Below are positions 43,481 to 51,335 of a stretch of DNA of 51,335 nt, in pieces. The notes under the pieces are model-generated. The model had not been told where the DNA came from, did no database searches, and worked only from the letters and a program-made list of their open reading frames with translations. The DNA comes from Psychrobacter sp. PG1 (GTDB lineage: Bacteria; Pseudomonadota; Gammaproteobacteria; Pseudomonadales; Moraxellaceae). The number at the start of each line of letters is the position of its first letter. Positions within the stretch are counted from its first letter, which is position 1. The stretch is from contig NZ_JABUZG010000068.1 in the NCBI RefSeq assembly GCF_014897815.1, positions 1 through 51,335 on the forward strand, read 5' to 3'. Made by a program: the position numbers and the translations under genes.

Positions 43481-44026
43481 ATGATGTACAACGACATATT
43501 AAATTTCTGTTTTGATGAGGTGGGTAGTGAGAAGTTTTTTGAGAAAGACATAGTGTTTGATCAAGTATTAATAGAGCGATACAGCGGTATACTTGAGCAA
43601 GCCGCCGCCGTAGAATTTTATACATGGCGAAGCAGCATAAAAGGGCGTTTAGCAGAAATTATTATATTGGATCAATTTTCACGCAATATTTACCGTGATA
43701 CGCCAGCGGCTTTTGCCCAAGATGCGATGAGTCTCGCGCTCGCGCAAGAAGCGGTTGCTGCAGGTGCATTAGAGGCGCTTGAAACGATGGATGAACGTAA
43801 GTTTTTATTGATGCCTTATATGCACAGCGAATCAAAACTGATTCATCAGCAAGCAGAAAAGCTATTTAAGCAATATACCAATGCAGACACCGTGGATGCT
43901 GAGCTTAAACATAAAGTGATTATCGATCGTTTTGGTCGTTATCCACATCGTAATGACATCTTAGGGCGGGTTTCGAGTAGCGAAGAAATAGCGTTTTTGA
44001 CCCAGCCTGACTCATCTTTTTTATAA
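43481..44026 (+). CDS. DUF924 family protein
   Basis: The 181-residue protein matches DUF924: an N-terminal ILNFCFDEVGSEKFFEKD, the central GRLAEIIILDQFSRNIYRDTPAAFAQD, and FLLMPYMHSESKLIHQQAEKLF. The last third has RFGRYPHRNDILGR. The family is alpha-helical, TPR-like and of unknown function. ATG 43481 or 43484 may be used; GAGGA lies directly before. It is a single-gene unit ending in a hairpin. Confidence 0.9.
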   Translation: MMYNDILNFCFDEVGSEKFFEKDIVFDQVLIERYSGILEQAAAVEFYTWRSSIKGRLAEIIILDQFSRNIYRDTPAAFAQDAMSLALAQEAVAAGALEALETMDERKFLLMPYMHSESKLIHQQAEKLFKQYTNADTVDAELKHKVIIDRFGRYPHRNDILGRVSSSEEIAFLTQPDSSFL

Positions 44027-44083
44027 ATGTTGTCTGTTAACTAGCTAGTCCATAAAGCGCTGCTTATCAATTGGTTAAAATAG

Positions 44084-44109
44084 AAAAAGAGGCTGTTTGG
44101 CCTCTTTTT
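44084..44109. terminator. Terminator between DUF924 gene and cysE
   Basis: AAAAAGAGG pairs with CCTCTTTTT around a short loop, with A/T tracts on both sides, between two convergent genes. Confidence 0.85.
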
Positions 44110-44136
44110 TATTCAGTATTGACGACAGCTAGAAGA

Positions 44137-45063
44137 TTACTTCTGCTCAGCGCCTATCTCATCTATATCGGCACGGCCAATCACATCGATATCTTCTAAG
44201 CATAGTTTGTCATATTCTTTTTTACAAAAGTTAGGATCGATTTTGCACATCGCTGCTTGTAGTTGATCGAGGCGATTTTCTGATTGTTGAATATGCTCTA
44301 GCATTTTAGCAAAAGCTTCAGCTACAGGATCTTGTGAGGATGGGTCGATACCATAGGCTTGAAAAGCAGTTTCGCGTGCTGAGCGGTTGGTGGCTTTTTC
44401 ATCTATTGATTTTTTATCTATGCCATTATCTGTAGAAGCAGCTTGCGCCACTTTTTCTTGTTGCTTGGCATCATCGACTTTTTTGACAATTGGATTGCCC
44501 TTTTCATCATGATGGTCGGATATCATCCGAGCGGCGCTGCCGACCATGGTCGCACCTGCTGGTACTGCCTTTACTACGACGGCATTTGAGCCAATTTTGG
44601 CGCCTTTACCGACAGTAAATGGTCCCAATACTTTAGCACCAGCACCAACGATAACCCCATCTTCCAAAGTAGGGTGGCGCTTGCCATTATTCCAAGAGAC
44701 GCCGCCAAGCGTTACCCCGTGATAAAGCGTCACATCATTGCCAATCTCTGCCGTTTCGCCAATAACGATACCCATACCATGATCAATAAAAAACCGTCGA
44801 CCGATTTTGGCAGCAGGGTGTATCTCAATACCCGTAATGATGCGTGAACCATATGAGATAACGCGCGCCGCCAGTTTTTGTTCATGATTCCAAAGATAAT
44901 GGGCACCGCGATGTAGGACGAGCGCGTGGATGCCAGGATAAGTCAAGATGACTTCCAGACTATTACGCGCAGCAGGATCACGGTTAAATACCGCATCGAT
45001 ATCTTCTTTTAGGTCTTTTTTGATGCGTGAAAGTGATTTGAATAAGGCCGTTGGCAATGACAT
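44137..45063 (-). CDS. cysE: Serine O-acetyltransferase with extended C-terminus
   Basis: The 308-residue enzyme acetylates L-serine with acetyl-CoA as the first step of cysteine synthesis. The left-handed beta-helix region starts near residue 80 ([25 protein letters not shown]). D94 and H130 (GKRHP) match the catalytic Asp-His pair, and [10 protein letters not shown] is typical. After the hexapeptide domain (about residue 190) comes a polar, charged stretch, then a helical C-terminus with [11 protein letters not shown] and two cysteines. The N-terminal domain is short. ATG 45063 is chosen because AGGA lies 8 bp upstream and the sequence before it is unlike CysE. Many gammaproteobacterial CysE end soon after the helix; the tail here is unusual. 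Confidence 0.93.
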   Translation of the reverse strand: MSLPTALFKSLSRIKKDLKEDIDAVFNRDPAARNSLEVILTYPGIHALVLHRGAHYLWNHEQKLAARVISYGSRIITGIEIHPAAKIGRRFFIDHGMGIVIGETAEIGNDVTLYHGVTLGGVSWNNGKRHPTLEDGVIVGAGAKVLGPFTVGKGAKIGSNAVVVKAVPAGATMVGSAARMISDHHDEKGNPIVKKVDDAKQQEKVAQAASTDNGIDKKSIDEKATNRSARETAFQAYGIDPSSQDPVAEAFAKMLEHIQQSENRLDQLQAAMCKIDPNFCKKEYDKLCLEDIDVIGRADIDEIGAEQK

Positions 45064-45212
45064 AAATTGTCCTATCGTATTTTTGATTACAATCAATTTA
45101 GTTATAGCAGCTTTGCAGCACAAAATATAGCGATGAGCGATAAATAAAAACAGACGACTGACAGATGAAATACCAGTCATTGACAATTTATCTATAGGCA
45201 ATTATTTATGAT

Positions 45213-45656
45213 TTAGCTATCACTGACAACATATTTTAGCAGTTCGACAACCTGCTCAGGCGTTTGCGCCCATGCCATTGCCGCCGCATCGACTTCTTTT
45301 AGCGGATGGATAATATCTTCAGCATGAAGGGTAATGTACGGCTTGCTTAAAGCCGCGCAGTAGCCGGCATCGAAGGCAGCGTTCCACTGCTTATATTTAT
45401 CACCAAAACGAATGATAGCAATATCGCATTTTTGAATCATGTTTTTGGTGCGAATCGCATTAACTTTTGATGACTGATGGTCGCGCCAGAAGCCATTGTC
45501 ATTTTTACCGAGTACGTCACCGGCGGCATCACTGGCTTCATGTTCAGTGACTGCTGAGGTAAAGGTAATGTTTAAACCTTGGTCTTTCGCGCCTTGCATG
45601 ATTTTTTGTCGCCAGTCGGTGTGTATTTCTCCGGACAAATAAACGTTCCAATTCAT
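45213..45656 (-). CDS. YtoQ family protein
   Basis: The 147-residue protein matches the YtoQ / nucleoside-deoxyribosyltransferase-like group: NWNVYLSGEIHTDWRQKI at the start, FTSAVTEHEASDAAGD, NAIRTKNMIQKCDIAIIRFGDKYKQWNAAFDAGY in the middle, and PYITLHAEDIIHPLKEVDAAA near the end. Function is not known. ATG at 45656 or 45659 is supported by AAGGA upstream; a start at 45701 adds unrelated residues. It lies between cysE and trmJ on the same strand. Confidence 0.9.
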   Translation of the reverse strand: MNWNVYLSGEIHTDWRQKIMQGAKDQGLNITFTSAVTEHEASDAAGDVLGKNDNGFWRDHQSSKVNAIRTKNMIQKCDIAIIRFGDKYKQWNAAFDAGYCAALSKPYITLHAEDIIHPLKEVDAAAMAWAQTPEQVVELLKYVVSDS

Positions 45657-45771
45657 CATTAATTCCTTTTTATTATTGAATCCTATCATTTTTAAAATCA
45701 TAGCATTTGTAAATGCTACGGCTGCTAATGCAATAGCAACTCAACGCCTGAAAATTTGCATATTAAAAGCT

Positions 45772-46665
45772 TTAGTCTTTTGCAAGTTTGGCAATCAGAG
45801 CACTGAGTAGCTGATACTCTTTTTGATCAAGCTGTAAGCGTGAGCCCAGTCGTGACAGTCGCGATGGTAATGACTTCAAGTTTTCACTATCGGCTAAACC
45901 TCGTTGAGCCATCAGTTCAGTGGTGCGCTCGGTTAGCTGTTGCAGTTGTTGCTGAGTAATCGCGGGCTCATCCCATTGCTGACGTAAATGTACATCGAGC
46001 ATTGGCTGAGTAGTAGTGCTCAAAGCAGTATCTAAACTATCCGCTGTCTGAATGTGTGATTGCGCGTAAGCAAAAATAAAGCTAGCGATTACTTGCACGG
46101 CTGACGCGACATTGAGTACAGGATAAGCAGGGTTGGCATCGATTTGGATATGATAATCGGCATAAGCCAACTCTTCATTGGTCAATCCACGATCTTCACG
46201 CCCAAATAGGATAGCGATATTTGGTTTACTAGCAGTAGCAGCCGATAGGGTATCAGCGTTGCTATCGTCTTTGCTCGACGCAGACTGTTTATCGATAAAA
46301 TCAAACATAATCTTAGCAGCTTGCGTGGGTGTCACGATAGGGCGGGGCAAATGACGACTGCGACTGCTAGCAGCAAATACCAGCTGGCAATCCGCAATAG
46401 CAGATTCTAAAGTAGGTGCAATGATGGCTGATGATAGCAGCTCGCTGCCACCTGCTGCATGAGACACACTGGTTTCATCAATTGGTAGCTTGGGATCGAC
46501 AACTGTCAAACGAGACAAACCCATTGTGTGCATCGCGCGCGCTGCTGAGCCAATATTGGCAGGCAAAGTGGTATTAACCATGACAACTTGCACACAAGCC
46601 AAATAGTCGCTCACTGTATGATGGACAGTAGATGCTGCTAATATAGGGGTAGGATCATTACTCAT
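45772..46665 (-). CDS. trmJ: tRNA (cytidine/uridine-2'-O)-methyltransferase TrmJ
   Basis: The 297-residue SPOUT enzyme methylates the 2'-O of nucleotide 32 in tRNA. MVNTTLPANIGSAARAMHTMGLSRLTVVDP opens the domain, and the SAM knot is in IAILFGREDRGLTNEEL and YPVLNVASAVQVIASF. A short Ser/Asp-rich insertion (about residues 128-145) precedes the knot, and a C-terminal helical domain follows. Its ATG overlaps the stop of the Hpt gene (TAATG), so translation is probably coupled. Confidence 0.93.
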   Translation of the reverse strand: MSNDPTPILAASTVHHTVSDYLACVQVVMVNTTLPANIGSAARAMHTMGLSRLTVVDPKLPIDETSVSHAAGGSELLSSAIIAPTLESAIADCQLVFAASSRSRHLPRPIVTPTQAAKIMFDFIDKQSASSKDDSNADTLSAATASKPNIAILFGREDRGLTNEELAYADYHIQIDANPAYPVLNVASAVQVIASFIFAYAQSHIQTADSLDTALSTTTQPMLDVHLRQQWDEPAITQQQLQQLTERTTELMAQRGLADSENLKSLPSRLSRLGSRLQLDQKEYQLLSALIAKLAKD

Positions 46666-47042
46666 TATAATCCCAGTCTTAGATTGATTTCTTGTTCTGC
46701 GCGTTGCAATGCGACGGCGATATTTTCAATCAGTGCCGCTTGCTCGCTGATAAGACGCTCGCGGCAGCGCTCTTGTAACTGGCTGCTCAAGTTCATTAAT
46801 TGGGTCGTGCCCAAGTTGGCGCTAGCCCCTTTTAACGCATGAGCAACCTCAAAACCATTGGCATTGTCATTTTCTTGCTGAGCGACTCGCAGCGCACTTA
46901 CTCGCTGCTGACTATCAGTGATATACACTTGTATCAAGTCAGCAAAGTCTTCTTCTAATAAATCACGCATGTCTTCAAATTGCTCATGATTAATGATTTC
47001 TTCAGCTTGGTGAGCCATATTTTTATTTGGGGTTTCATCCAT
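46665..47042 (-). CDS. Hpt (histidine phosphotransfer) domain protein
   Basis: The 125-residue helical protein is a free-standing phosphotransfer domain. The phosphorylated histidine is H68 in HALKGASANLGTTQL, followed by the typical leucine-rich helix MNLSSQLQERCRERL. No histidine kinase or response regulator gene is in the window, so its partners are unknown. The TAATG overlap with trmJ links the two translationally. A MITE copy begins about 70 bp upstream of its ATG. Confidence 0.88.
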   Translation of the reverse strand: MDETPNKNMAHQAEEIINHEQFEDMRDLLEEDFADLIQVYITDSQQRVSALRVAQQENDNANGFEVAHALKGASANLGTTQLMNLSSQLQERCRERLISEQAALIENIAVALQRAEQEINLRLGL

Positions 47043-47114
47043 GGTTTTATGTCCAATTCTAAAAGTTAAAACGGTAAAGGGTTTGTAATAAATACGTCAA
47101 TGTTCTTTAAGTAT

Positions 47115-47288
47115 TAGGACGTGTCCTCAATTCAATCAATTACTCTCTAAATGGGCTAAACATGGCTAAATTTTGTTAAACATCGTCAAATAGCTTATCA
47201 ATATCTCGATATTAACTGTGCTATCTTCCTTGTTTGACGGCAATTTATCTCATTTTTATCACCATTTTTAAAATGAGGATACGCCCTA
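47115..47288 (+). repeat. MITE-like element, copy 3, inserted at the dnaE stop codon
   Basis: This is a 174-bp copy including TA at both ends, with termini TAGGACGTGTCCTCA and TGAGGATACGCCCTA. It aligns along its length with copies 1 and 2. Its right edge overlaps the last three bases of dnaE: the TAG stop is made of the flanking TA and the first base of the element. It also fills most of the gap to the Hpt gene and so forms part of that gene's upstream region. Confidence 0.9.
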
Positions 47289-50200
47289 GCTATAATGGAA
47301 ATGCAAATTGTCTTCACTAACCATATTCTTTAATTGCTGTAAGTTGTCATCGTTGGGGTAGATGCGCCAGTGCTCAGATAGCCCTACGTTAGCGATGCCA
47401 AATTTCTCATAAATGCTCAGTCCCAGTGGCAGACAATTATCATTAATGGAGGTGTCGGTATTGCTCAAAGCATTATTGGCATAACTTTGATTAGCACTAT
47501 TTTGATTCATGTCATTTTCTAGCGCCAATAAATCATTGCCATTTTCATCATACAGACTTCCGCCCATCGCAGCATCGTAGCCACTATTGCCATTAAAGCT
47601 GCCACTTTGCTCGTCTTGCTCGTTGTCATGAGAAAGTTTTGGTGCTGGAATAATGCTGGCTTGTGCGGACTTGAGTAACGGTTGCAGTCGCGTCAGCAGA
47701 TTGATATCGCTGCCATGAATTTTGATACTGATTTTTTTCATCCATCTTAGGCGCGCATCGACCATGCTCATGGCACTATCAAGACGGGCAAATAAACGCC
47801 CATCACGCTCACGAATGCTGCCTTTGATGATGACGACTTCATCAATTTTCAACTGTTCTTTGACACGATTAAAACGCTCGGCATAGCAGCTTACTTCCAG
47901 CCTTGAAGTGCCGTCATCTAAAATAATGACGTTGCGATTACCAAAGTTGGCAATATCAATAATCAATCCGGCGAAATAACAGCTACCGTTATAGCCCGTG
48001 TCAGTCAGTTTGTCGAGACGAGTGCCTGAGGTATAGCGTTTTAACTCATCCAAGTATTCATTGATTGGATGACCCGTCAAATACAATCCCAACGTGTTCT
48101 TTTCTGCTTTTAAACGATGTTTATCACCCCAGATTAGCTCTGGCGTCATCACTAACGGTGGCGCGGCGACGACACCGTCCATTTCACCGAATAAATCCAT
48201 CATGCCGATTTCGCGGTTTTGACGGTCTTGTTCAGCAGCTTGTACGGCACTTGGCAGCTGGCTCATTAATGCGCCGCGAATCTCGTACGCTTCATCGGCT
48301 GGTAAATCTGGTCGCAGGGTAGCTGCAAAGTCATCAAAACAACCAGCGTTTATCAGTCCCTCTAAAGTGCGTTTATTAACCTTTTTGATATCAACGCGGC
48401 GGCAAAAATCATATAGATCTTTAAACGGACCTTCACGGCGGCGTGCATCAACGATAGACTCAACCGCACCTTCACCAACGCCTTTAATCGCACCCAAGCC
48501 ATAAATGATATTGGTTGGGGTATCGGCAACAAAATGCCACTCACTGCGATTTACCGATGGATTAACAACGGTTAAATCAAAGTTTTCACGGCAATCATTG
48601 ATAAAGAACACCACGTTGTCAGTGTTGTTCATATCTGATGTGAGTACGGCTGCCATAAACTCAGCAGGATAGTATTGCTTTAGATACGCGGTCTGATAAG
48701 CGAGTACACCATAAGCAGCCGAATGCGAGCGGTTAAAGCCGTAACCGGCAAACTTCTCCATCAAATCAAACACACCGCCTGACGTTGCTTCATCAATACC
48801 TTGCTCTGTTGCACCAGTAATAAAGATATCGCGCTGCTTAGCCATTTCTTCAGGTTTCTTTTTACCCATGGCACGGCGAAGCATATCTGCGCCGCCCAAG
48901 CTGTAGCCTGCCATGACCTGCGAGATTTGCATGACCTGTTCTTGATAGACAATAACGCCATTGGTATTTTCTAAAATCGGCTCAAGATTGGGATGATCAT
49001 AAATGACTTCCTCACGACCATGTTTGCGGTCGATATACATCTCTACCATGCCAGCGTCCAGCGGGCCTGGGCGATAAAGCGCACACATGGCGATCACATC
49101 TTCGATATTGGTCGGTTGTAATTTCGCCAGATATTTTTTCATGCCCATACTTTCTAGCTGAAAAACGGCAGTGGTTTTGGCATCTTGCAAGAGCTTGTAG
49201 GCTTTTTTATCATCTAATGGTAGGTCTTCTAATACCAACGCATCTTTGCCTTCTTTGGCACGGCGCAGATTGATATTTCTGACCGCGGCATCAATCACCG
49301 TCAAGTTACGTAGACCCAAGAAGTCAAATTTTACTAGCCCAACGGCTTCAACGTCATCTTTATCAAACTGGCTGACACGGTGACCTTCATCATCACAATA
49401 AATCGCGCTAAAATCTGTGATTCTGTGCGGCGCAATCAATACGCCACCCGCATGTTTACCCACGTTCCGGCAAATACCTTCAAGCTTAATCGCCATTTCC
49501 CACACTTCAGTGGCATCTTCGTAATCCATATTGTCAGGATTGGAGATTAAGTCTTTGAGCTGCGGCTCTTGTTCGAGTGCTTGACTGAGGGTGATACCTG
49601 GTGTTTTGGGAATAAGTTTCGACATTTTGCTGGCAAGGAAATAGGATTTACTTTGTGCGCGCGCGACATCTCGAACTACCGCTTTTGCTGCCATCGTACC
49701 AAAGGTAATGATTTGCGAGACCGCTTCACGACCATAGGTTTGCGCCACATAATCAATAACGCGGTCGCGACCTTCAATACAAAAGTCAATATCGAAATCG
49801 GGCATGGAGACACGCTCAGGATTTAAGAAGCGCTCAAATAATAAGTCGTAATGAATAGGGTCGAGGTCGGTAATATTGAGCGAATAAGCAACGAGCGAGC
49901 CTGCACCAGAACCACGACCAGGACCGACTGGTACGCCATTGGCTTTTGCCCAGCGGATAAAGTCCATGACGATGAGGAAGTAACCAGGAAAGCCCATTGA
50001 AAGAATAACCTTTAGTTCATACTCTAAGCGGTCATCATATCTTTGTCGAAAGTCGTTCCAATTATCGCTACGTTTCTCGATGGGGAATAGTTTATCTAGT
50101 CGATTATTCAGACCCCGTATTGATTCTGCACGGAAAAACGATTCAATCGTCTCACCTTCGGGCACAGGAAAGTCAGGTAGTACGTTGATACCAAGCGTCA

Positions 50201-50996
50201 ACGTCACATTACAGCGGCTTGCTAAGCGCAAAGTATTATCTATAACCTGCGGAATATCAGCAAATAGCTGCTGCATTTGTGCTTGGGTTTTAAGATATTG
50301 CGCATCAGAATAAGTTTGCGGGCGATTTTGGTCGGCAAGTACGTAGGAGCCTGCGATACAAACCCGCGCTTCGTGAGCATCGAAATCATCCTGCTCTAAG
50401 AAACGCACGTCATTATGAGCAATGATAGGAATATGATGCTTAGCACCCGAATGAATAGCCGCTTTAATAAAGGCGTCTTCACCTGAGCGATTGGTACGCT
50501 TAATCGCAAAATATAAGCGATCAGCAAATTGCGCTTGCCATTCTATTAGCAGCTCATCGGCTTTTTCTGGCATAGATCCAACCAGTGCCTGACCGACATC
50601 TGATTTTTCAGTAAATAAGACAATCACGCCTGCCGCATGCGCTAAAATATGACTGCGCTTGACGACTGGTACACCATGATTGGCATCGTCGGCGCGTCCT
50701 TCGGTAAAGCCGAGCGATACGATACGAGTGATGTTTTGATAGCCCTCGTTGTCCATCGCGAGTAGGGTGAGCCGAGTGTCTTCATTTTCCATGATGACTT
50801 CACTGCCGATAATGGGCTTGATACCCGCACCTAGGCAAGCACGATAAAACTTCACCGTGGCATACAGATTGGACAAATCGGTCAATGCCAGCGCGCGCTG
50901 ATGGTCAGCCGCCGCAGCTTTCACTAGCGGCTTGATACGCACGATAGAATCAGTGATTGAATATTCGCTGTGGATGCCAAGGTGTACAAATGCCAT
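47286..50996 (-). CDS. dnaE: DNA polymerase III alpha subunit
   Basis: The 1236-residue polymerase is the replicative catalytic subunit. The N-terminal PHP domain (FVHLGIHSEYSITDSIV) is followed by the palm; the metal-binding aspartates are D400 and D402 in MPDFDIDF, and the third lies in LVKFDFLGLRN. GRGSGAGSLVAYSL, ITFGTMAAKAVVRDVAR and GFNRSHSAAYGVLAYQTAYLK are standard alpha-subunit blocks. An OB domain (NVIILDDGTSRLEVSCYAERF) comes late. A low-complexity insertion rich in Asn, Asp, Ser and Gly (about residues 1125-1187) separates the OB region from the last 49 residues and makes the protein longer than E. coli's 1160. The stop codon is formed by a MITE edge. Confidence 0.97.
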   Translation of the reverse strand: MAFVHLGIHSEYSITDSIVRIKPLVKAAAADHQRALALTDLSNLYATVKFYRACLGAGIKPIIGSEVIMENEDTRLTLLAMDNEGYQNITRIVSLGFTEGRADDANHGVPVVKRSHILAHAAGVIVLFTEKSDVGQALVGSMPEKADELLIEWQAQFADRLYFAIKRTNRSGEDAFIKAAIHSGAKHHIPIIAHNDVRFLEQDDFDAHEARVCIAGSYVLADQNRPQTYSDAQYLKTQAQMQQLFADIPQVIDNTLRLASRCNVTLTLGINVLPDFPVPEGETIESFFRAESIRGLNNRLDKLFPIEKRSDNWNDFRQRYDDRLEYELKVILSMGFPGYFLIVMDFIRWAKANGVPVGPGRGSGAGSLVAYSLNITDLDPIHYDLLFERFLNPERVSMPDFDIDFCIEGRDRVIDYVAQTYGREAVSQIITFGTMAAKAVVRDVARAQSKSYFLASKMSKLIPKTPGITLSQALEQEPQLKDLISNPDNMDYEDATEVWEMAIKLEGICRNVGKHAGGVLIAPHRITDFSAIYCDDEGHRVSQFDKDDVEAVGLVKFDFLGLRNLTVIDAAVRNINLRRAKEGKDALVLEDLPLDDKKAYKLLQDAKTTAVFQLESMGMKKYLAKLQPTNIEDVIAMCALYRPGPLDAGMVEMYIDRKHGREEVIYDHPNLEPILENTNGVIVYQEQVMQISQVMAGYSLGGADMLRRAMGKKKPEEMAKQRDIFITGATEQGIDEATSGGVFDLMEKFAGYGFNRSHSAAYGVLAYQTAYLKQYYPAEFMAAVLTSDMNNTDNVVFFINDCRENFDLTVVNPSVNRSEWHFVADTPTNIIYGLGAIKGVGEGAVESIVDARRREGPFKDLYDFCRRVDIKKVNKRTLEGLINAGCFDDFAATLRPDLPADEAYEIRGALMSQLPSAVQAAEQDRQNREIGMMDLFGEMDGVVAAPPLVMTPELIWGDKHRLKAEKNTLGLYLTGHPINEYLDELKRYTSGTRLDKLTDTGYNGSCYFAGLIIDIANFGNRNVIILDDGTSRLEVSCYAERFNRVKEQLKIDEVVIIKGSIRERDGRLFARLDSAMSMVDARLRWMKKISIKIHGSDINLLTRLQPLLKSAQASIIPAPKLSHDNEQDEQSGSFNGNSGYDAAMGGSLYDENGNDLLALENDMNQNSANQSYANNALSNTDTSINDNCLPLGLSIYEKFGIANVGLSEHWRIYPNDDNLQQLKNMVSEDNLHFHYS

Positions 50997-51335
50997 AGAA
51001 GACTCTTACTAGTACGATCAAAAGCTATAAGCTATCGATAAAATAAAGGATATGTATCCGTTATTTATATGGATGTTCAAAGGTAAATAAGACCTCGATA
51101 GCCATGTTGATACGTTTTAAATGGGGTCGTCAATAATAGCATTATTTGCCGTAGACAGCCACTGATTCAAAGGGTTTAATCTGAGTGAGAGGATTTGTTT
51201 TTCTTATTTATAAAGGTGAAATTTTGCTGTGTTTTGTCTTAATATTCGATAAAATAAACATTTGTTTTTAGATGGTGTGATGTACTGCTAGTTTTACTAT
51301 AGTAGATCTTTTATAAAAGTGGTACATTAGTTTTA
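50997..51335. other. Upstream region of dnaE, to window end
   Basis: This AT-rich 339-bp stretch should hold the dnaE promoter (minus strand). I see no gene, repeat copy or strong hairpin. Promoter boxes cannot be fixed. Confidence 0.4.

Overview
The window reads as a chromosomal segment of a gammaproteobacterium of the Moraxellaceae, most likely Psychrobacter. This is inferred from gene content and order: a pheA-hisC-tyrA::aroA block with TyrA and AroA fused, a RarD/folB/folK neighbourhood, AspRS of the Pseudomonas-like type, and a short terminal-inverted-repeat element in several copies. No search was run, so the genus is an inference. I see no rRNA, tRNA, CRISPR array, prophage or plasmid functions.

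Layout. (1) 1-4.9 kb: AT-rich end of a surface-polysaccharide locus. It holds a GT4 C-terminus, a GT2 gene broken by an in-frame amber codon, a capsule-type glycosyltransferase, an intact 715-bp IS1595-family insertion with 8-bp target duplication, an HtrL/YibB-type protein and a GT8-like transferase, followed by a MITE-like repeat. (2) 5-9.3 kb: a lipid A acyltransferase, aspS, and an S49 peptidase of SohB type without the usual membrane anchor. (3) 9.4-18.4 kb: an acyl-CoA metabolism block. An ACAD10/11-like dehydrogenase, an APH-like kinase, an atypical histidine phosphatase and an SDR run on the plus strand, facing two tandem fadD paralogues on the minus strand. This is the most interesting region: its parts resemble the phosphorylation-dependent 4-hydroxyacyl-CoA route (LvaA/LvaC, ACAD10/ACAD11). 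(4) 18.9-24.8 kb: fetB/fetA-like ABC transporter, a 15-bp tandem repeat, a YbgC-like thioesterase, exonuclease III, argJ and a DUF4377-type lipoprotein. (5) 24.8-34.7 kb: sdaA, an NCS2 permease, a DMT exporter, a secreted WG-repeat protein, an alpha/beta hydrolase with a 54-residue rubredoxin, apt, a small exported protein and transaldolase. (6) 35-42.5 kb: aromatic amino acid genes (pheA, hisC, tyrA::aroA), then rarD and folB-folK. (7) 42.5-51.3 kb: SDR, DUF924 protein, cysE, YtoQ-like protein, trmJ coupled to an Hpt protein, and dnaE, whose stop codon is formed by the edge of the third MITE copy.

How it works together. Most of the window is housekeeping metabolism. Convergent gene pairs are often separated by long, nearly perfect hairpins that should stop transcription both ways. 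Mobile DNA has settled at gene ends (IS1595 at a glycosyltransferase 3' end, a MITE in the dnaE stop codon) with little damage. The only clearly broken gene is the GT2 transferase. The best candidate for an under-described system is the four-gene ACAD/kinase/phosphatase/SDR cluster at 9.4-14.2 kb.
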